Source: Druceiella hillmani (taxonomy: Eukaryota; Arthropoda; Insecta; Lepidoptera; Hepialidae). From it: a DNA stretch of 64,000 bases. This document shows positions 36,478-49,095 of this stretch, one piece after another. Position numbers and translations under genes: made by a program. The notes below the pieces were generated by a model, which saw only the letters and a program-made list of their open reading frames with translations, ran no database searches and was not told the origin of the DNA. The first letter of the stretch is position 1. Each line of letters starts with the position of its first letter. The stretch is taken from assembly GCA_039881145.1 (NCBI GenBank), contig JAYKKI010000009.1, positions 6,048,501 through 6,112,500 of the forward strand. Direction: 5' to 3'.

Positions 36478-37210
36478 TAGAATGGCTGAGATTTAATGAT
36501 CCTAAGTTGTATTGATAGAAATTGACTAACGGAATGAAGTTAACTTATTCACTGAGACTAACAGAGTTCAACTGAGATTGACAACAGAGGTTTAATGTAT
36601 TGGCTGACTGAGACTGAATGATTAAACTGAATTTTGATAACTGACTTAAGCTGAGTTATTAAAACCAACTCACTAAGACTGCTAAGACTAGTAGAGTGTG
36701 AATGAGGTTGATAGAAATTCATCGACTGACTAAAACCAAAAACAATTGATTCACTGCGGTCAAGATCGATCGACTGATAATGGCTGATAGCTAATTAATT
36801 GACTGAAACTAACTGAAGCTAATTAATACAGATTAAACCTCACTGAGGTTAGACTGGCATAGACTATTTACTGTGACAGACTGATTTACATATACTGTGA
36901 CAGAGACTGACAAATTGATCAAACTGTCTGTCTAATTGGCTGAATGCGACCGAATTTGGCTCATTGTAGGTGAGATTAATTAATTTATTTTAACTAAAAA
37001 TAAATTTATAAAATTAATTAACAACGACTGATTAATATTTATTAACTTTAACCGAGATAGACTAATGCGGAACTGGCTGGCTTAGTCAGAGTTTTACTGA
37101 GATCAACCGGCTAACAGACTGAGCTTTGGGCACGGAAGCTATCTGAAACTGATTAACTCTGACTAGCTAAATGTCACTGGTCGCGATTGACTGACTGGCT
37201 TGCCTTCACA
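36478..37210. repeat. Degenerate CTGA/ACTGA-rich domain
   Basis: About 730 bp is saturated with ACTGA, GACTGA, CTGAGACTG and related words on the + strand, for example GGCTGACTGAGACTGAATGA near 36601 and GATTGACTGACTGG near 37187. There is no fixed period. It looks like an old (CTGA)n or ACTGA-type simple repeat scrambled by mutation, and is less AT-rich than its flanks. Confidence 0.75.
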
Positions 37211-37401
37211 CATACGTAGTCTAATCGCAAAGACATTGAAAATTACCGAGAGTCTAGCAAAAATAATCATCAAGAATCCCAAAATTGAAAACTAAAATCT
37301 AGGTTGTGGTTAGAGATATTAAAAGTTAGAGATATAAAAAAACTAACCCCGGCAAAAGGCATAAATTAAAAAGTGACAATACTCTTAAGGAGGAAAAAAA
37401 C

Positions 37402-37402
<1 letters not shown>

Positions 37403-37432
<30 letters not shown>
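37403..37432. repeat. (TA)n microsatellite
   Basis: About 30 bp of TA dinucleotide after an A-rich run. Confidence 0.9.
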
Positions 37433-37433
<1 letters not shown>

Positions 37434-38149
37434 TAAAAATATAGTAAGTCTAAGTGAATAGATTGTACTAAATTTGCGTAAAGAAAATTTAATTTACACT
37501 TTTAGAAAAATTAATAAAATGTACAAATCGACCTAAACTTCTTTTAAAATCTTTATATAGTTTATATAGACCATTGTCAATTAAAAAATAGCAGCGATGC
37601 CATTATCAGAATATGGATAAATCTGACTAAAGGAACTCAGGATGTTCTGTTGTTAATTATATTTATGAATACTATATTCGCGGGTTCGATGAGAATTCAT
37701 AAATGAATTATGTACCCATATTGTTATATTGTGAAGGATTAAGAACGAAATTAAAATCACAACTAGATGAATAAATCGACAAAACTTTGAGAGTTTATTT
37801 TTGACACAAATAATTTACAAAACAGCTGATAGCAGTAGTGAGTTCCATTTTTTTTTATTTAACGCCTACGTACACTTTTTACATGTGTATACCTGCATGC
37901 AATTCCTGTCTTATTCTATCGTGTTGAACTCTCTCTTTCAAATGTTAGTTAAGTACCTATTATCCATCCTTTTTCGGTAGATTCGGTAAAGCGTTGCAAA
38001 ATGTTGCCTGAGGATGGTATAACGCTCAAAGAAATTTCACTTCAAAAAGTCGTTTTTATACCAAATTGATATCTATAATTCGAGGTGGTAAATCATTTAT
38101 ATTACTGAGTTAATATAGGAGACTGATCAAAAAACAAATACTTAATATT

Positions 38150-38282
<133 letters not shown>

Positions 38283-38703
38283 GCCTGTGAAGTATAATAA
38301 TATGATTTTTAATATTTTGTATGTTTTTATATGTTTTGACAGTTTTTGACTGTCTATTTCATCATTATATAATCATAAAAAATACATTATACATTCATGT
38401 CAATATATTCTACGCAGACTGCATTGATATAAATAGTTTACCTCCAAAACTCTTCTATGTAAAAAAAATATATTTGTCATATCGTTCATCATAATAACTT
38501 CGTGATCCATAAAGGATAATGTCTAATTTTTTTCGATTTCTCCGTTCATAGTATGTTAATGTAGATTACTTCAATATTTTTGACGATAGGAATTGTTTGC
38601 GACAATATTATTTCATACAAAATCTGTAATTTATGCGAATAAACGTATTTTTGAACAAATCAAAATAATATGTTTATTATTCTATATAGAAATCTATTTA
38701 TTT

Positions 38704-38771
<68 letters not shown>
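38704..38771. repeat. A17 run followed by (TA)n
   Basis: Seventeen A residues lead directly into about 50 bp of TA. This could mark the poly(A) end of an old retro-insertion, but no upstream element was recognised. Confidence 0.9.
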
Positions 38772-38776
<5 letters not shown>

Positions 38777-40231
38777 ATTATCCCTAAGCCATAAAGTAAT
38801 CGAAAAGAAGAGATAGGCCAAGGTATGATTGGGTTAGAAGTAATACATTTTTAACTTTTTTTTCATAAAAAATATAAAAATCCTGAAAAACAATAAGAGT
38901 AAGTTAAGGTTAAAAAAATTTAAGAATCTCTTCAATAAATCACGTTTTTGTTTCTCGTTACGATAATGTCGTTATAACAAATGTTTAAACTGCCTGCAAA
39001 TGTGCACTAGAGACGTGCCACATCAAAGCAATAAAAATAAGTTAAGGTCAGAAAGAATTCCAGTTATAGTTAAAAATATGAACTATGAATAAATGCTTAG
39101 CAAATGTTATCGCCCTTTTTTATTACTATTTTTTAAATGGCTACAGGTCAGAAGCAAATTTACGAGTAAGAACAACGATACATTCATGTTAGTCGTTTAC
39201 TTGTAGTTTAAAAATATTTCAAATTTTGTAATTTTTCAACAAAAGGCGACAAGATCACATAGAATCCTTTTTTTAATTTATAATTTATTTCGTTGGAAAT
39301 TCTGTGACGAAAAGTCCACGGTTCGTAAAAATATGACTCCTGACTATATTTATAAAAATACCGTATATTATATCGAATATTGTACAAAATGTTATTGTAC
39401 TTTGTAATTAACCTTAAATAATAAAACATACAATAATGTAATTATATACCTTTGTATAACACTTATTTTTTGTTCATACGTGCAGCTAAAAAAATCACAA
39501 AACTTTAAAGTCTGATCTGCAAATAAAACAAAGTGGCTAATGTTTAATTTTCAGATTAGCTTTGCCTTCTTTAGAAAATACGATTAATTGTAAATTGTTA
39601 CGCGTAATGCCACCTATTATAAAAATTATAAATGTTAACTTTTTTTAAAGAAAGTATAATTTGTATTGAAATGTAAAATTGTTATTTCTTCTTTTTAATT
39701 TGTTTATTGCGATAACATGTATACAATACTATACCTTAGAGTCAACAGAATCTAACAGTTAAAACTTCATCGATATCTATTTTAGAGTTTTTGCGTGGTG
39801 CGGGGACAAGTAAAAAGGCTCCAATATACAAATTTTAAAAACAGTATTTTTGTGTTCTATCACTATTTTGTCACCCTAAATACATTTTTCGTAAATCAAT
39901 CGTTAATTCAAAAATAGGCAATTTGGCCTTCTTTCACGTCGCAATAGAGCAATGTCATTGCTGCGCACAGTCAAAACCGCGAAGTCGAAAAATAATATAT
40001 TATATTTTTTATAAAAAAACTGTTCTTTAAAATTTAAAAAGTATAGAAAATTAATAAGGAAGCTACATCGGAATAGAGCAATGGAATATAGAAATCGTAT
40101 TTCGACTTAATCTTTACGATAATAATAAGAATAAAAATGCAAATAATACTTTGAAATATAGATAATATATATTGAATAATAAAAAGTATACTTTTAGAAC
40201 AAAAAACGAGTGTGCTTTAGACCACACGACT

Positions 40232-40407
40232 GAAGTAAAACTTCAAATTCACAAAATATGAACTTTAAAATGAATTTACAATTTTATTCACTTTAAACGT
40301 AGAATATTTAATGTATTGAACAAAATAATAATTTATAAAATTGTTCAAGAACGAAATGAAATTACAAAATAGTCAAAAAATCACCGTTTGCGTAACGCTA
40401 GCAAACT

Positions 40408-40482
<75 letters not shown>

Positions 40483-40712
40483 TTCATGCACTGGCTATGA
40501 GAGGAAGAGAGAAAGAAAATGTGCGCGCGCACTACTCTCTCTTGTCCCTACAGTAATATACGAAATGTAACTCTCTCTCTTTCTGTCTTCACTAATTTAT
40601 ATCTCCCTCTCAACTTCTGTTCGCCTCGCCCGATCACACTTTTCGTAACGCTCTCGTCACGCATTCACCAGCTAACTCCCCAAGGCATGCGTGCGTAAAG
40701 AAGTTTTACTTC
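40232..40712. mobile_element. Candidate MITE with GAAGTAAAACTTC ends
   Basis: GAAGTAAAACTTC (40232-40244) and its reverse complement GAAGTTTTACTTC (40700-40712) bracket about 480 bp with no coding content. The interior holds an (AT)n array, a GTGCGCGCGCAC palindrome, CT-rich tracts and a comparatively GC-rich right third. No target-site duplication was verified. The termini are themselves near-palindromic, which weakens the case. Confidence 0.4.
40411..40480. repeat. (AT)n microsatellite
   Basis: 70 bp of AT dinucleotide with one GT interruption, inside the candidate MITE. Confidence 0.95.
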
Positions 40713-40941
40713 AATAATAAATATAAAACAGTTTGGTTCGCTTCAAATCAGTTATAAAGGGACGAAAATCTAATTGTTCACAATAGATAGTAATATTCAA
40801 ATGGGACTCTTAAGGACATACGTCAAATTTGATTTTTTGCTTTTTTTTCATATCGTCTTAACCAAGGGGGCTTGGCAATAACATTTGTATAAATCAGTTT
40901 TATAAATCATTATTAAATTTATTTAATACATATAAACTGAA

Positions 40942-40944
<3 letters not shown>

Positions 40945-40996
<52 letters not shown>
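40945..40996. repeat. (AT)n microsatellite
   Basis: About 52 bp of pure AT dinucleotide. Confidence 0.95.
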
Positions 40997-40999
<3 letters not shown>

Positions 41000-41265
41000 A
41001 TACATATCTAAACAGTCCTTCAGGTTTTTTTGAAACATCCAATATATAAGTTTGTCCTCGTTTTCCTACTTTCGTGAATTTGAAATATGTTTTTTATTGT
41101 CGATTCTAAAAATAATCCAACTACACCTGTCAATAAAATTTTAATTATATTCCAATAACAAAATGTTTGATTTTTACTGCAAAACCTTGAAATTCCTTTT
41201 GAAATGAAAATTATGAGTGCATATAAAGAGCGGCCAGGATTGGCACACATAAGATAAGCATGCTA

Positions 41266-42418
41266 TTAACCCTTCATTCGGTCTATGGGGTTAAGATAAT
41301 TTCAAATTGAAAACTAAATGCGTAAGAGTTTTTGGAGCAAGCTCACGTTCTTTCTGGCTTCCTTCCTCGCCGCTGGATGAATACATTTTTCGTGGCCAGA
41401 ACATCAACGCGTATACACGTGTCGCTAAATTCTCGGGACTGTATGCACGAGCGATATTTTTTTTAGCCTAGATAAGTTCTAACTTTTGTGTTTTTACTTT
41501 CTTTGTATTTATATACTGTTATTTGTTTTATTATTACTTGTTTATTGTTATAGTGCGTATTTATTTTATCTATTTTTGTCTTTACTTTCATTGATTTTTT
41601 TCAATTTTCAGTTTTGAAATGCGTCACGAAAGACGACGGATGTGTCCGATGATGAGCAAGATGTTGCTGATTCTGTCTCGGAAGACGAAATTACAAACTA
41701 TTAGCTATAGGTAGTGTCCACAATTCCAATCATGAATCATCGGATTGTTTCTCTTTTTATAGGAATACCCAAGAAAATGGTGCAACATTGAAATGGTCTA
41801 AATTACCATCGAGATCAAGATGCATTTAAAACTAATATTGTGGATATAAACGCATTTTAGACTTATTGGTTATGGCTAAAATTCTCAGATTTTCTTACTT
41901 GAATTTCATTGATTTATTATGGACATAAGATGGGTTAGATGTATTAATAGTTCAGTTGATAATGCCTCCTAAATATTTTCTGTTTTTTTAATTTCTGCGG
42001 TTTGCTAATTTTCCAGTTAACATAACAAAAAGCCTAGTTGAACCAATAAAAGGCAGTGGCTGTAACCTAAAATTTAACAATTGAGACACTAGTAAAAAAC
42101 TTGCCAAGGGGTTACTAACAGCTGGATAAAAATTTATTCTTGCAGATACATTAAACAAAAGGAAACCTGAAATCCTGTCTCATTTCTTGGTAAACAAAAA
42201 CAGATAGCAATTTACTGCACTTTTTTGATTTTATAATCAAATTGCACTTGTTCGATTTTATAATCCATGTACATGGTGGAAAGACCATAGTGGACTTTCC
42301 ACCATGTGCAGTTATAATGTCATTGACGAAACAACAGCCGGTGTTCAGAAATCAGAAATAGTTCCTTATTATAATACTACAAAAGGTGGTATCGATTGCA
42401 ATGACTAATTTTGCACTA
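41266..42418 (+). pseudogene. piggyBac transposon relic
   Basis: TTAA target site plus CCC at 41266-41272 fits a piggyBac left end. After an AG acceptor-like site, an acidic N-terminus reads VSDDEQDVADSVSEDEI (about 41645-41700), as usual for these transposases. GATLKWSKLPSRSRC follows (41780-41822), resembling the family's KWS..PP. After an internal deletion, SLVEPIKGSGCNLKFNN and SKKLAKGLL (42031-42110) match the family's KPVHGSCRNITCDNWFT..LAKNLL, with the Trp codon now a stop. LSTM-like text and YYNTTKGGID (42368-42397) match its YNQTKGGVD. It is about half the normal length with several stops. The right end is cut by an (AT)n array, and no right TTAA end was found. Confidence 0.78.
42271..42307. 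repeat. Perfect 13-bp hairpin in piggyBac relic
   Basis: ACATGGTGGAAAG (42271-42283) and CTTTCCACCATGT (42295-42307) are exact reverse complements with an 11-nt loop. Confidence 0.9.
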
Positions 42419-42430
42419 TACATATATATA

Positions 42431-42522
<92 letters not shown>
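42417..42522. repeat. (AT)n microsatellite, about 105 bp
   Basis: AT dinucleotides with two GTGT interruptions. It marks the truncation of the piggyBac relic just after the TKGGID motif. Confidence 0.95.
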
Positions 42523-42524
<2 letters not shown>

Positions 42525-44400
42525 AGAGCTCAACAATTTTAATGAAAATTCGTTGTGTTATAATTTAGGGTCATTGTCAATATATTCAGTAAAAATTATC
42601 AACATTCTTTCTCAGCTTTACTTTTATTTTATCAGTCAACGGGTTATTGACTTATATGTTATTTACCTTTTAGAAGAAGTTATTGTAAATATATAATTTA
42701 TATTTCTCCACCAAATGGCATTACCCATTTTATTATTTTATTAAATGTTTCTATTTTAATAACGCTTTCTCTACTTAAATATTATTATTATTGTTATCAA
42801 ATTAAATATTATTATTAACAACTAAACTATTATTATTTATAAAATTTTAGGATACTCTCTTGATTGTAAACCAGAGGAGAAAAGTTTGAAGACCAAGAAA
42901 AGATTTTTCTCGCTCGAAGTACGTGAGAAATTTGCTTGTGATAAAATGGAAATAAATAACAATTAAGTACGATGTGGATTTCGAAGAATATTTTGATTTG
43001 TATGATTGTATGTACATACAAATTAATAAAATATATTATTTTTGGATTATAGAACTGGTAGTCAATACACACGGGTAAAATTGCACATATTTGCTATTTT
43101 AATATTTTACTCATTTCCGTCCATTCCGAAAGCAGAAGAATGAAAAAATAACGCCTATGAAAGTTTCTGGGAATTCACGTTTAAACATTGGAAGTAGCTA
43201 ATTTAATACAGCTGTCATAAATTTGAGGTAGGGTGAATAGCAATTTTTTTATAATAAATAAATTTTGTAGTACGACTCATGAATCAAATAGATATTTTGC
43301 TGGCGTTTACTGGTTAATATCCTCATTTATTTTCTTTTTTTATTTATTCATTATTTATTGACTCCAAAGTGAAAAATAAAATCTATGAAAATATATTTCA
43401 TAAAAGATACTATTGATCTCTAAGTAATTTTGTATTAAAAAATAACAAAATCATAAAAAGTTATCATGCTCCTAAAACGAACCAGCAAAAATAGGCCGAT
43501 AAAATATTAAGAATGTAATTCCAAAGAATTGTATGTTGTTAATTTGAAAAAAAATTAAGGCCTTTAGTTGATAACTAGCAATAATCCGGACATTCGAGGA
43601 ATTTAAGTAAAAATATTGATATTATATTATATAACCGTGGTGAAAAAGAACAGAATCATAAAACGATTATATTAAATATTATAATTCACTCCATATTCAA
43701 AAGGTTTCTTAAATATATAAAATATTTGTAATATTAATATTATGATATATATGATATCATCGATTAGTTGTCAATCTCCAGTCAGAGAATTTGGCCAAAC
43801 ACTAAAAAATATATAAGAGCGCAAAGAACACAGATGAACGTTAAAGGTTATTCGTGCACGTTCTGGGCAGATGAAATATACTATGACATTGTCCTCTCGT
43901 GTAACAGTCAGGAGTGGGGAGAGATTAAACACTTTAAAACTCAAGATAGCTAGATCATTAAATTTATCACTTAATCATTCTGAAAATACATTATCAAAAG
44001 CTATTCCGACGGAGTTGAAAGGAATCACACCTGATAATGCTCAAGAGGAATGAATAAACATAAAATTGATATATTTTGTAATACAAAAATCCATTGTACT
44101 TTTTTTGTATTTTCTCCAGCTTGATGAAATAAGTAGCTTTATATGGAAACCAGATGATTGCAATCGTTTTAGCAATACTACGGAACAAAGAGTTAAATAT
44201 AGTAACGACATATTCAATATCATAAATATCATGAGAATTCCGTATGCCAAATCATAGTATCTTGTAGAATTTCTGACAATTTACGAAGACATTACCGTAA
44301 AATACGTTATAATTGTTTATAATTACAGAGAGCAGTTCCGCCTAGATTATAACAATGCAAACGGATGCACGTAAGCGAAAGAATATTATAAAGTAGTCTG
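42523..44400. other. AT-rich stretch with unassigned frames
   Basis: Mostly featureless. Between 43768 and 44256, three overlapping or adjacent + strand frames of 60-63 codons have somewhat more protein-like composition (including YSCTFWADEIYYD and SKAIPTELKGITPDNAQEE). One, from about 44118, follows an acceptor-like TTTTCTCCAG. I recognise no family and the frames do not join into a convincing gene. Confidence 0.35.
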
Positions 44401-44410
44401 CATCTTCTAC

Positions 44411-44577
44411 AATCCAATTCTCTTAGCTGTATTATCTACAAAATTAGTGAGATTAGTTACGGAGGAACGCTTTGAATAGAAACCGTAATGGCAGTCCGTG
44501 AGCTGGGATTGGATTTGTGAATGCATATCGCAGTAAAGAGCTATTTGGAATACTTTAGCACGTAAAGATAACGATGT
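44411..44577 (-). pseudogene. Jockey-like non-LTR RT fragment
   Basis: Minus-strand frame reads AKVFQIALYCDMHSQIQSQL, then TDCHYGFYSKRSSVTNLTNF and VDNTAKRI. This matches the start of jockey/CR1-type RT domains (SKVFExxxxxRL..L..xQHGFxPGRSTxTNL). It is a short, 5'- and 3'-truncated fragment. It contains the same box as the neighbouring relic at 44757-45560, so the two come from different element copies. Confidence 0.75.
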
Positions 44578-44756
44578 TATTTATAATTTAGAACCAAATT
44601 TAAAAAGAGAATTGATCAGTAAATTCTTATGAACAGATGTATTTAATTTCATGTGGATTTTAAAAATTAGAGCTGTCCTTAGACCTTGCTTTTCACTAAA
44701 ATCAAATATAATATTTTAAATGAGGAAACAAATCGGAAGTCACTTTTTTAAATCAC

Positions 44757-45560
44757 CCGCCAAATACCCATGGAAATTAAAATGCAATGGAATTTAACTC
44801 CTACATCAACTACTTCAATGTATCTTAATAGAGGCGTCCTACCAATGGTATACGTCCTACCAAGATTAAAGCAGGCCTGACTATAACCCATTACGGAGCA
44901 TTTGCTTGAATTGAGCGGCAGACCGCTTCTAACGGTCCACGCAAGAACGGCATCGATATCACGCTGCACCAGTTTGCAATCTACTATATCTCCGCTAAAA
45001 GAAAATATCTGCATGTCATCCGTAAATAGAAGACTGCATGCAGGTTTGTCAGTATTACGGATAATATTTATAAGAATATTAAACAATAAAAACCCGATAT
45101 TCGAATTTCTTATTTCATGAAATAAGAATTATGTATAAAATCAACTAGTTTTAAGTATTGCTCTCTACAAAATACGGCGAGAAAAATGTAATAATTAAAG
45201 AAGGAACCCGGCTTTGCTATTTAATAGAATCTCAATATCCATGTGATCAAAAGACATCAGATTAATTAAATACGCAAAATCGACTTGAAAATCCAGATCA
45301 AGCTAATAGGACATAAAATTGATAACAAACACGAGATTTGTAGAACTTTTAACACTAGATTTGTCTATCTGTTTTTCTCGTCGCAAGTATGACTTCTGTA
45401 AATCAAGTAAATGTTGGGATATAACGCAAAATTGAATAATTTTTTCAGCACTGAAAGAATTGTAATTAGTCGATAATTATTTGTTTCAAATTCGGTGCAA
45501 TGCTTAGGAACAAGCATTATCCAAGTTATTTTCCATAGATACCAATTGATAATGGCGTTT
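44757..45560 (-). pseudogene. Jockey-like non-LTR reverse transcriptase relic
   Basis: Reading downward from 45560: WKITWIMLVPKHC, then NNYRLITILSVLKKLF (family NYRPISLLSxxSKxFE; about 45430-45490); SSVKSSTNLVFVINF (family RSTxTNLL); VDFAYLINLMSFDHMDIEILL (family VDVIYxDFSKAFDxVDHxxLL; about 45222-45285); GFLLFNILINII (family LGPLLFxxFINDI); LLFTDDMQIFSF (family LLFADDxKIF, Asp-Asp kept; about 45000-45035); LNSSKCSVMGYS (family LNxxKCxVMxFS); and VVDVGVKF (family xKDLGVxF). The last 112 codons (44748-45086) are still open; upstream parts have stops and frameshifts. Endonuclease and gag parts were not found. Confidence 0.88.
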
Positions 45561-46026
45561 TAAATATATATCTCAAATGTTCAATGAAAACATTGGTACA
45601 TGATTTAAGTATTTACCCTAGCAAAGACGTCACGTCCCATTCATTCCTTCTAACCAGAGAAAGTAAGTATTAATTATTATTCTGATTGACGGTAGCAAAA
45701 CCACCACCCATGAGTATCAGAAAGTGAGAAAACAATAATGCCGTTCTATGAAATAATGTTATAAGCACGGTGACTGACTCTGTGGGCATTAATGTATGAC
45801 TATCAAACGTTTGAATGTAATCATGATTCAGCAAATATTATGAATAAAAGTTGTTATTTCTCAGTAATAAAGGCCTGAATAAAAAACGATTATGAATTAA
45901 TTTCGTCGATTTTTGTAAAATTTTTCATATTTTCAAGTTGAATCCGAAAAAATAAAATTCTTATGACGATTAATAAACAATCAACATAGTTTCAATTCAT
46001 CATTTTCCATTAAAAATTTTTTCACA

Positions 46027-46308
46027 GCCGATGATTGCCTGTTGTATCTCTTGCACTTTATCAAATTTATCATAGAGGAAGCCATGCAAATATTAAATAA
46101 AACTGAACCTACATTCACTGATACCAAATATTATGTGGCAGATCTTAATGGCTCAAGTTTTAACGGGTCAACTAACTGCGTCGAGAAGTACTGTGGGCGA
46201 TTGTGCCACAGAGACTCTCACTCACAAGTGTCACTGTTTGCAGGTGATGATTTTGAAAAGTTTACAAACAAAACATTCATTGTCAAAAAATGGCTATTTT
46301 CCAGTTAG
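46027..46308 (+). other. Unassigned open frame after an acceptor-like site
   Basis: After TTTTTTCACAG a frame of about 94 codons begins ADDCLLYLLHFI, includes NGSSFNGSTNCVEKYCGRLC and CHRDSHSQVSLFAGDDFE, and ends at 46308. The ADDCLLY opening resembles the catalytic box of CR1/jockey RTs, but what follows does not fit an RT. It could be a chance frame, an RT scrap or an orphan exon; I do not recognise it. Confidence 0.25.
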
Positions 46309-46897
46309 TTCTGTAATATTCGTAGCTTTTGAACAGATCAAAAGTGATATAATAGAAATTGCATTGCAAATATTTCGCGTGCCAGAGTCATCGGTTGCCA
46401 TATTGTTTCAATCAAGTCGAATACCGTTTTACTGATATGTGACATAATAAATATTCAATTCTTAAAAAGGAATACTCTTTCGAAATTCAAATGTAATCTT
46501 GAGATCTAACAATCCACAATGGTAAAAGTTCGGAAATTTATAGGTTCTTTAATACACTGTCATTTGAATAGTGATTGAAAGAAGTTCAGGTATATCGGAG
46601 CAAAGAAACATATTATAAGTTTATTCAACTTATTTATAATTCCCTTGAGATGGAGATATTAATCTTTAAACTATTGAACTATTTTAATGTGTGCATTTGA
46701 ATACAAAGACAAGTCTGTGATAAAAAAAAAACGATAACCATTTCTGTTCAACCGCTAGTCATTTACGGTTTCCATAATTCATGATCATACGGAAAATAAC
46801 CTTCGAAACTTTCTGATCTATCCACTTTGAAACAACATCAACAATTTTGAAATAATTTGGTTTGAAGTCATTTATTTGCAACGTATATATGTAGCAA

Positions 46898-46902
46898 ATA
46901 TA

Positions 46903-46967
<65 letters not shown>

Positions 46968-47013
46968 TTATATATTTATATATATATATATATATATATA
47001 CATATATATTTAT
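46898..47013. repeat. (AT)n microsatellite, about 115 bp
   Basis: AT dinucleotides with several TTTA and GT/AC interruptions. Confidence 0.95.
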
Positions 47014-49095
47014 ATTATGGAATTATCTCAATCACTTCATCAGAAATTGCTCATTGAACGCAAGTGAAAACTACAAAGATTAAAATACTTTAAAATTAGC
47101 ACACGCGATGATTCAATTTCTTACCAAAGAAGTAAAATCACTAAGTATTCTTGCATCGCTGAGGTACTATTTATGATATTATTCACGTTGTTTATATACT
47201 GTAGAAGAAAAAGCAAACAAAAAATGCGTTTAAACACATAGTCCGTTGAAGATGAATTTCATTCAACTATGATAACTACCATATGCTATATTTGAAGAAA
47301 AAATTAAGCTTGTTTAAAAAAAGAACTAGAAAACAAAAGTTCAAAGGTTGAAGAACTAGGCAGCAAGGAGTAATTTCTGGAAAATAAACAATGTTGAGGA
47401 TTTTGTTCTGTGTTTTAAGGCTAAATTAATTCAGGGTAATGTGGTTTCCCAGATTTCTTTCGAATTTTTCGAAAGAGCGACAAATGAAATACAGCATTGA
47501 GTTATTGTCCCATTGTCAAGGCCAAGGGAAAGAAGTTATCTATTTCTTAGTTGCTGAAATTGAAACTGTGATAATTTTTATAATACTCTTGAAAAAATAA
47601 TCAATATAGTGACGTTATCTGAACTCAACCCACACCAAAAAAGTAAAAGTGAATTTTTAAGATAAAAGATAAAAAATAATTTGTGGATTATGCTAATAAA
47701 CCTAATCTACAGTAACTTGCAACTATTATGATTTCTTTCCAATTTAATTCAGTGAAGCTACCAAACAAAAGCGTAGAGAAAAGCCATCTCGCTAAACAGC
47801 GTGACTCCTTGACAACTTACCCGTGTATACCTTGGTTGATTCCAAAGCTCTTATTGTGTTTTTGTGCCAAATTTTTAGTTTTAGATAACTCGTTCTTTAT
47901 CCTATAATTAAGACCTTCCATTGAGTGACTATTATTTTTACTCTAAATCGGAGCTCCTCCACCTTTTCGCAACACCCACTCCTTTGATTTGATCACCGAA
48001 TTACAACCAGCAAATACTGGTGGACATCGTCGATGTCAGCGGTTTTGGCGTAGTTTGAAGATTAAGATTTAGATTATTTAAAAAAAAAAACAAAAATGTC
48101 AAGAAAGCTTTGTCAAAATTTTATTATATTGCTCAGATATAAAACTAGGCATTGAAAAAAAAAATGGTTTTATCTCATTTTCACTGATTATTTATGGACG
48201 TCATTAGTTTTTCAAATAATATTTATATATGAGCTAAATATGACTCAACCTATATGGATTACTAAATAAAACATATTTTCCGTTTTAAAGTACTGTAGGG
48301 CTTTGACTAATTTAGAAAATCCGTTTACCAGCCGTCTACGGTTGGAAGTTTATATGGTCTACAAATGTAATGACAATATACGTATCGCTTCGAATGTGTA
48401 GGAAATTTTCATAATACGGTTATCACATGAAAAATGTGACAAATTACTTATTACTATAGAAAATTACAATCTCTTTCAATTGAATTAAACATCTCGTTTC
48501 CCTTTCCCTATTAGCCGAAGGATTGCTTTACAGAGCGAATATACATAAATACAGTACCCAGGATATTTCTCTGGAGTAATTTCAATTTTTTTTATAAGAT
48601 CATTAAATTTTATCGCGATAGCTCAATGATCACAAATTTATTTCATTGCCAATATAGTAAATTTGTCATTTTAGGTGGATATACTTAACATAAAATTATA
48701 AGTGAAAGTTTGGAATTATGTTAAAAATAAAACACAAAATTTGCCCGAGAATATACATGCTAAGCTAAAATTTGTTCTGTGCCTTTTTCTATATAAGTTT
48801 TCATAATCATATCCTTTAGTTTGATCTCAGCCATTATATGTCCGCTGGACCATAACAGAAACATAAACAAATCACGCACTTTAAGATTACATTCTCGGTA
48901 TTATTATACAAAAGGCAAATTAAAAAGTAATTATGGAAAGGCCGGAGGAAGTCTTCAAATAATGATTTTAAAAATGAGTCAGATTAGGTGGGTAGAAACC
49001 TGATCCAAAGAAAATATAATATATTCACTATGCTCTGATTACGTCAGCTGTCACCTGTTTCATAAAAATATTTTATTTAGAAATTAAAAATTAAA

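Larger units (their letters stand above)
45616..49095. other. Gene-poor AT-rich stretch
   Basis: Apart from the unassigned frame at 46027-46308 and the (AT)n array at 46898, nothing is recognised. Some moderately GC-rich sequence at 47760-48060 has no open frame of note. Confidence 0.45.

Noticed and set aside
46027..46060. ADDCLLY as a LINE RT catalytic box
   Set aside because: The residues before and after do not follow the RT order, so a single short match is not enough.
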